Assembly: GCF_027118995.1 (NCBI RefSeq)
Contig: NZ_CP098242.1
Span: 2,209,001-2,273,000, forward strand
Length of the DNA stretch: 64,000 nucleotides
Reading direction: 5' to 3'
From: Oxalobacter vibrioformis
Lineage (GTDB): Bacteria > Pseudomonadota > Gammaproteobacteria > Burkholderiales > Burkholderiaceae_D
Shown: in pieces, positions 59,881-64,000 of the stretch
Layout: each line of letters opens with the position of its first letter
Position numbering within the stretch: position 1 is the first letter of the stretch
Translations under genes and position numbers: made by a program
Notes under the pieces: generated by a model
Seen by the model: the letters and a program-made list of their open reading frames with translations, nothing else
What the model was told of the DNA's origin: nothing
The model's database searches: none

Positions 59881-60906
59881 ATGGACAGACAGATTCGGGA
59901 TGAAGATACTGCATTTTCTGCTGAGCGCGGTTTCAGTGCCGTGCGCCGCTTTTTCGCCCTGTTATTGGGCTCTCTGGCTTCATTTTTCTTCCTGACAGTA
60001 TTTGGTAAAGCCGCTGCAAAGGGAAAACTGCGCTTTCCTGAATATTCTGCTGATGAATCAAAAATAGCCCGGCTGAAAAGCAATGCCGTTGCCGGTGACC
60101 CGGATGCCCAGCTCAAGCTGGGTGTCATGTGTGCTGCAGGTGTTGAGGGATGGGTCGATCATCGCGGTGCCATATTCTGGCTCAGGAAATCCGCCGAGCA
60201 GGGAGAGCCCAATGCGCAGATGCTCACTGCCCTGATGTACCTGGAAGGGCTGGGTGTACGTCGAAGCTACATGCAGGCAGCCAGATGGGCGAGGCTGTCC
60301 GCATTGCACGGCAATATTATTTCACAACTGCTGATGGGCGCATTGCTGGAAGAGGGTGCCGGGGTGAGGCGTGATCTGGAGCGTGCCGCATACTGGTATC
60401 GCTATGCGGCAAATCACCCTGTCGAAATCGGGGCAAGACAACGTTTGGGAACCCTCTATCTTGAAGGGAAAGGGGTTTCCCGGAATACGGAAGAAGGGCT
60501 GAAGTGGCTGAATGAATCTGCTGAAATGGGAGATGCCAATGCCTGTTTCCAGCTTGGCATGATTTATTACGACGGCCGGCTGGTTGAACGGGATTATGAA
60601 AAGGCGCTGAACTGGTATCTGGCTGCAGCAGAAGAAAAAAACGCGGAAAAGGGCATGGATGGCCTTGAGGTCGTTTTCGGGCAGGCAGCGGTTCCTGGTG
60701 AGGTCTATACCAGAACCATTGCGCAAATCATGAAACGCAATCCGCATGTGGTACGTGATGCCCGGTTTTATGTTGGCCTGATGTATGAAACCGGACGTGG
60801 TACTGGACAGGATATGGAGCAGTCGCGAAGCTGGTATCAGAAAGCAGCTGACGCTGGTGATGATATTGCAAAACAACGTCTGGTTTTTCTCAAAGATACG
60901 GTCTGA
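59881..60906 (+). CDS. SEL1-repeat protein with N-terminal membrane anchor
   Basis: This 341-residue protein has one hydrophobic segment near the start (FFALLLGSLASFFFLTVFGK, residues 24-43), acting as an uncleaved anchor or signal. Seven or so SEL1 repeats follow, for example GVMCAAGVEGWVDHRGAIFW, GLGVRRSYMQAARWARLSAL and GMIYYDGRLVERDYEKALNW. AAGGA lies before the ATG at 59881. It forms an alpha-solenoid scaffold, probably on the periplasmic side. Third SEL1 protein in this window; the partner is unknown. Confidence 0.8.
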   Translation: MDRQIRDEDTAFSAERGFSAVRRFFALLLGSLASFFFLTVFGKAAAKGKLRFPEYSADESKIARLKSNAVAGDPDAQLKLGVMCAAGVEGWVDHRGAIFWLRKSAEQGEPNAQMLTALMYLEGLGVRRSYMQAARWARLSALHGNIISQLLMGALLEEGAGVRRDLERAAYWYRYAANHPVEIGARQRLGTLYLEGKGVSRNTEEGLKWLNESAEMGDANACFQLGMIYYDGRLVERDYEKALNWYLAAAEEKNAEKGMDGLEVVFGQAAVPGEVYTRTIAQIMKRNPHVVRDARFYVGLMYETGRGTGQDMEQSRSWYQKAADAGDDIAKQRLVFLKDTV

Positions 60907-61129
60907 ATAGTCTCTTTGGATGTATGAGAGGGTGATGCAATGAGGGGGTTACCTTGTTTCATTGCGCAGGCGTTTCAAATGCGGCTCCAGTTTTCTTCTT
61001 TCTTCATCATTCTGTTGTTTTTCAAGACATTTCTGCCTTTTTGACGTTTCAGCGAGCTTTTTGCCAGAGGATGCCGGACAATTCAGGCATCCCTGTTTGA
61101 TGTACCCGTGCCAGAGGGGGGATTAACGG
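60907..61129. other. Intergenic stretch with a start-less open frame
   Basis: On the minus strand a frame of about 58 codons reads WHGYIKQGCLNCPASSGKKL then AETSKRQKCLEKQQNDEERR and ends LKRLRNETR, stopping near 60950. It has no ATG, GTG or TTG start after its preceding stop. It may be a gene remnant. Confidence 0.3.
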
Positions 61130-62092
61130 TTAGATAGCCAGGATATTCAGGCGTGAACGATAGGCGCTTTCTCCGTATTTATCCAGAACCGATAGTTCTG
61201 CTCCCGCATCCGCCAGCGCCTTTGCGCTGCGAATACGGTCTGCCTTGGCCATGAGCACAATGAAAGGCTGTCCATTGGGTGCCGTTTCATTGGCGCTGAA
61301 ACCGCTTGTCAGCAGGTATTTCACCAGGTCGATATTTTCTTTTTCTGCTGTAAGGGCCAGATAGAGCAGGTTTTTCTGGTGATAGCGGCTGTTTATTTGT
61401 GAGCCGTTTTCCAGGAGTAATTTCACAATGCCAACAGGCGCGCCATTGGCGCAGGCCGTCATGACGGGGGTTGTGCCATAGTTATCCACCAGATTGACGT
61501 CATTGGTTTTCAGCAAGGCATTGACCAGTTCAGGGTTGGGCTCTATGCTGTTTACTGCCAGATGCAGTGCTGACTGGTTTTTCTCATTCACTTGTGCCGG
61601 GTTGGCGCCTGAGCCCAACAGGTAAAGTGCCGGATCATACTGCCGGTCGGCAAGGGTGCGCATGAACATCTGGTCTCTTTCTTCCTGCGTCATACGGCTG
61701 TCAAACAGCTTGACGACTTCGAGGTTGCCGGTTTCCTGTACCAGTTTCAATGTATCTGTTCCCCGTGTGTTGACAACCCGGATATCTGCGCCGGCATCAA
61801 GGAGTTCGCTGACAGTGGTTTCTAAGGTGCGCATGCTTTCCAGTGAACGGGATGCCGGCTGCCTGAGTGCCTTCATGAGAGGCGTTTCACCATACTGGTC
61901 TGTTGCATTGATGTCTGCGCCCTCATCAAGCAGGCGCTGGACGGCGCCCGGATAGAGTTCGGCTGCTGCATCCATCAGTCTTTCATCGGTTCGTTCGATA
62001 CAGGTTTCGCAAACGTCATTCCTGGATGCGCAGGACATAAGCAGACAGGTTGCCAGAATAGTCAGTACGTATGAAAACAGTCGTCTGCGCAT
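61130..62092 (-). CDS. Ankyrin-repeat lipoprotein
   Basis: This 320-residue protein has a signal with lipobox LLMSC (Cys at about residue 21), so it should be lipid-anchored to the envelope. About eight ankyrin repeats follow, for example LDEGADINATDQYGETPLMK, LGSGANPAQVNEKNQSALHL and LLENGSQINSRYHQKNLLYL. AGAGGAG lies six bases before the ATG at 62092; the frame to 62131 is rejected. Probably a protein-binding scaffold in the periplasm. Monocistronic. Confidence 0.82.
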   Translation of the reverse strand: MRRRLFSYVLTILATCLLMSCASRNDVCETCIERTDERLMDAAAELYPGAVQRLLDEGADINATDQYGETPLMKALRQPASRSLESMRTLETTVSELLDAGADIRVVNTRGTDTLKLVQETGNLEVVKLFDSRMTQEERDQMFMRTLADRQYDPALYLLGSGANPAQVNEKNQSALHLAVNSIEPNPELVNALLKTNDVNLVDNYGTTPVMTACANGAPVGIVKLLLENGSQINSRYHQKNLLYLALTAEKENIDLVKYLLTSGFSANETAPNGQPFIVLMAKADRIRSAKALADAGAELSVLDKYGESAYRSRLNILAI

Positions 62093-62630
62093 GAAAATCT
62101 CCTCTTGTCTTTTGCGCCAAAAACAGCGCAATGCCGGATACAGCCATCATTTTATGACAGACAGCAGAAAAGCACATGAAAAAAATGCCTTGTTGTGTAT
62201 GGAAAAAGAAAACAGGTATATGAGAACAGACAGAGTGGATTTGTCTTTCACATAAATCAAAATATGACGCACACAGCCAAGGTAATATACAAAACAGACC
62301 CAATCAGTACTGGGTGATCAGGATGCTTTTGTCTGTTGTCCTGATTATTGATTCATGCCCGGTGTGCGTCATTTTTATCTCGCTGATGCGGCAAAAGGGG
62401 CTGATACGGCTTCAGATTGAGAAGGCGGCAAATCATGAGCACCAGAAAAGTCAACGTATCCCATACGAAAATTGCGGAATTTTCAGGAAATGTCTACGCG
62501 CACCACAACAGTATGAAGCGGTATCACTGGGCGGTGACCGGTACAGGCAGTTGCGAGGCATATCGCTATCGATCAGGCCGATACCGGAAAAAGCACAGGC
62601 CATCGGGTCGCTGGATAGCAGGAGGAAAAA
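62093..62630. other. Intergenic region before pyruvate oxidase
   Basis: About 540 bases. A frame from the ATG at 62434 (MSTRKVNVSHTKIAEFSGNV) overlaps the next gene's start in another frame and looks non-coding. I see no clear promoter or riboswitch. The first 150 bases are AT-rich and may hold promoters for both flanking genes. Confidence 0.3.
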
Positions 62631-64000
62631 ATGGGCGCAAGTATCAAATCAGGGCTGGCCATGGTCAGTGTGCTGGAAAGCTGGGGCGTGGATCACATTT
62701 ATGGTTTGCCCGGCGGTTCGATCAACTCCTTTGTCGCGGCACTGTATGAGCGGCGCAATCATATCCGGTTTATCCAGGTGCGCCATGAGGAAACCGGTGC
62801 CCTTGCTGCATCGGCAGATGCCAAGCTGACGGGAAAGATCGGTGTCTGCTTTGGATCCGCCGGTCCGGGCGCGACGCACCTTTTTAACGGATTGTATGAT
62901 GCCAGTATGGATCATGTGCCTGTATTGGCGATCATCGGGCAGGTGGCCTCTTCAGCCATGAATTATGATTCCTTTCAGGAATTGAATGAAAATCCGATGT
63001 TTGCCGATGTCAGCGTTTATAACCGCACGGTCATGACACCGGAAAGTCTGCCGCATGTGGTCGATGAGGCAATTCGCCGCGCTTATGAATATAAAGGGGT
63101 GGCGGTTGTGACGGTTCCGGTGGACTTTGCGCTTGTCGATATTCCGGATGTGCCGGTTTCAACCGCAGCAAACCATCGCTCTGGGGTACTGATGCCGGAT
63201 GCCGCAGATGTGGATGCCGCCATTTTGTTGATGGCACAGGCCCAAAGGCCGGTGCTTTATGTCGGGCAGGGGGCACGAGGCGGAGCAGAGGAAATTATGG
63301 CACTCTCCGAATACTACGCCATGCCGGTTGTGCTGTCGGTTCTGGCTAAGGGCATCGTGCCGGATGATTATAAAAATTTCCTGGGGATGGCAGCCAGGGT
63401 TGCCACCAAACCGGCTAATGAAGCGCTGGCAATGGCTGACCTCATTGTTTTTATCGGTAGTGACTTTCCTTTTGCGCGCGCCTTTTTTTCACCTGCTGCA
63501 CGCTTTATCCAGGTGGATATTGATTCGTCGAAGCTGGGACGCCGCCATCATGCGGATGTTGCCATTTTGGGGGATGCGCGTGAAACCATGCGCCAGATGG
63601 TGGCGAAAGGGAAAAGAAAAGAAGCCGGCAAGTGGCTTGAAGCAAACCGCTTGAACCGGGAAGGATGGGATGTGTGGCTCAAGGGCTTTAAGGACAGTGA
63701 TGCCGTCCCGATGCGTGTGGAGCCGGTTTTTCATGAAATCAACCGGATTGCCGAACCGGATGCCGTCTTTGTAACGGATGTGGGTAATTCCACCATTCAT
63801 GCTGTGCGTCTTCTGGAAATGAATGCAGCTGGGCAGCAATTCACGACCTCAGGATGGTTTGCCACGATGGGCTATGGGATTCCCGGAGGGATTGCCGCCA
63901 GGCTCAGTTATCCCCACAGGCAGGTTTTTACGCTGAACGGAGATGGCGCCTTTGCCATGAGTATGCAGGACATCATCACCCAGGTTCGCTATAACCTGCC
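62631..64000 (+). CDS. Pyruvate oxidase-like thiamine-diphosphate enzyme (cut by window end)
   Basis: The 456 residues visible begin MGASIKSGLAMVSVLESWGV, with HIYGLPGGSINSFVAALYER and the catalytic-Glu segment IQVRHEETGALAASADAKLT. The FAD domain region and the start of the C-terminal TPP domain (LNGDGAFAMSMQDII) follow. This fits the POX/SpxB branch of acetolactate-synthase-like enzymes, which turn pyruvate, phosphate and O2 into acetyl phosphate, CO2 and H2O2. Acetolactate synthase is less likely. Family members I know best are lactic acid bacteria. GGAGG precedes the ATG. The gene continues past 64000. Confidence 0.82.
   Translation, partial: MGASIKSGLAMVSVLESWGVDHIYGLPGGSINSFVAALYERRNHIRFIQVRHEETGALAASADAKLTGKIGVCFGSAGPGATHLFNGLYDASMDHVPVLAIIGQVASSAMNYDSFQELNENPMFADVSVYNRTVMTPESLPHVVDEAIRRAYEYKGVAVVTVPVDFALVDIPDVPVSTAANHRSGVLMPDAADVDAAILLMAQAQRPVLYVGQGARGGAEEIMALSEYYAMPVVLSVLAKGIVPDDYKNFLGMAARVATKPANEALAMADLIVFIGSDFPFARAFFSPAARFIQVDIDSSKLGRRHHADVAILGDARETMRQMVAKGKRKEAGKWLEANRLNREGWDVWLKGFKDSDAVPMRVEPVFHEINRIAEPDAVFVTDVGNSTIHAVRLLEMNAAGQQFTTSGWFATMGYGIPGGIAARLSYPHRQVFTLNGDGAFAMSMQDIITQVRYNL

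Noticed and set aside
62417..62829. Open frames before and overlapping the pyruvate oxidase start
   Set aside because: They run into the oxidase gene in other frames, lack ribosome binding sites and show no family pattern.

Overview
The window reads as a chromosomal segment of a betaproteobacterium of the order Burkholderiales, most like Oxalobacteraceae (an Oxalobacter-like organism is my best guess; genus is inference). Support: efp with Arg32 next to its rhamnosyltransferase gene earP, the rpsF-priB-rpsR-rplI block, corC-lnt, divergent trmJ/suhB, and sucA-sucB-lpd with lpd as the third gene. Base composition is near 50% GC, and many genes encode SEL1 or ankyrin repeat proteins with secretion signals.

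Layout. 0-9 kb is a worn accessory stretch: SEL1 and ankyrin genes, a tandem pair of small ferredoxin-fold-like proteins, a RelE/ParE-type toxin-antitoxin pair, PAP2 and MscS membrane proteins, and many decayed pieces (PhzF, GNAT, autotransporter, IS481, a DUF7710 gene with an in-frame stop, an IS3-type end, two copies of a short inverted-repeat element). 9-17 kb holds housekeeping and standalone genes (lnt, corC, a methyltransferase, a secreted nuclease, a DUF5131 protein, an ATPase/STAS-like protein), broken by a long dispersed repeat and a one-directional array of DnaA-box-like 9-mers at 13.96-14.12 kb. 17-21.5 kb is the early region of a prophage without any structural genes: CI-like repressor, divergent promoters, then zinc-ribbon-like, DUF1376, P-like, dUTPase-fold, winged-helix and RusA genes ending at a strong terminator. 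21.7-25.5 kb carries two secreted-protein genes, a near-complete IS481 element and the IS3/IS150-type relic it abuts. 25.5-27.1 kb has rpmG, rpmB, hpnC and tRNA-Leu.

27.14-39.14 kb is a 12-kb integrative element in the 3' end of tRNA-Leu, with a tyrosine integrase, a degenerate attR, paired GGGGGTA sites at both ends, two perfect inverted DnaA boxes, an AlpA-like regulator and a compact replication operon with a DnaB/RepA-like helicase. It has no structural, packaging or conjugation genes, so it looks like a satellite or a self-replicating integrative element. Nested in it is a 4.5-kb unit whose double terminal repeats enclose an ISNCY-type transposase plus arsR-arsM-DUF4238 and one unknown gene.

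39.4-64 kb is mostly core: an Nmad2 protein, an Eis-like acetyltransferase, rplI-rpsR-priB-rpsF, SOS-controlled lexA, trmJ/suhB, earP-efp, yicC, galE, the 2-oxoglutarate dehydrogenase operon, several envelope proteins, and the start of a pyruvate oxidase that runs off the end. Three coding regions (the IS481 transposase, priB, yicC) are each broken by a one-base change in a homopolymer, which raises the question of sequence error versus real or programmed frameshifts.
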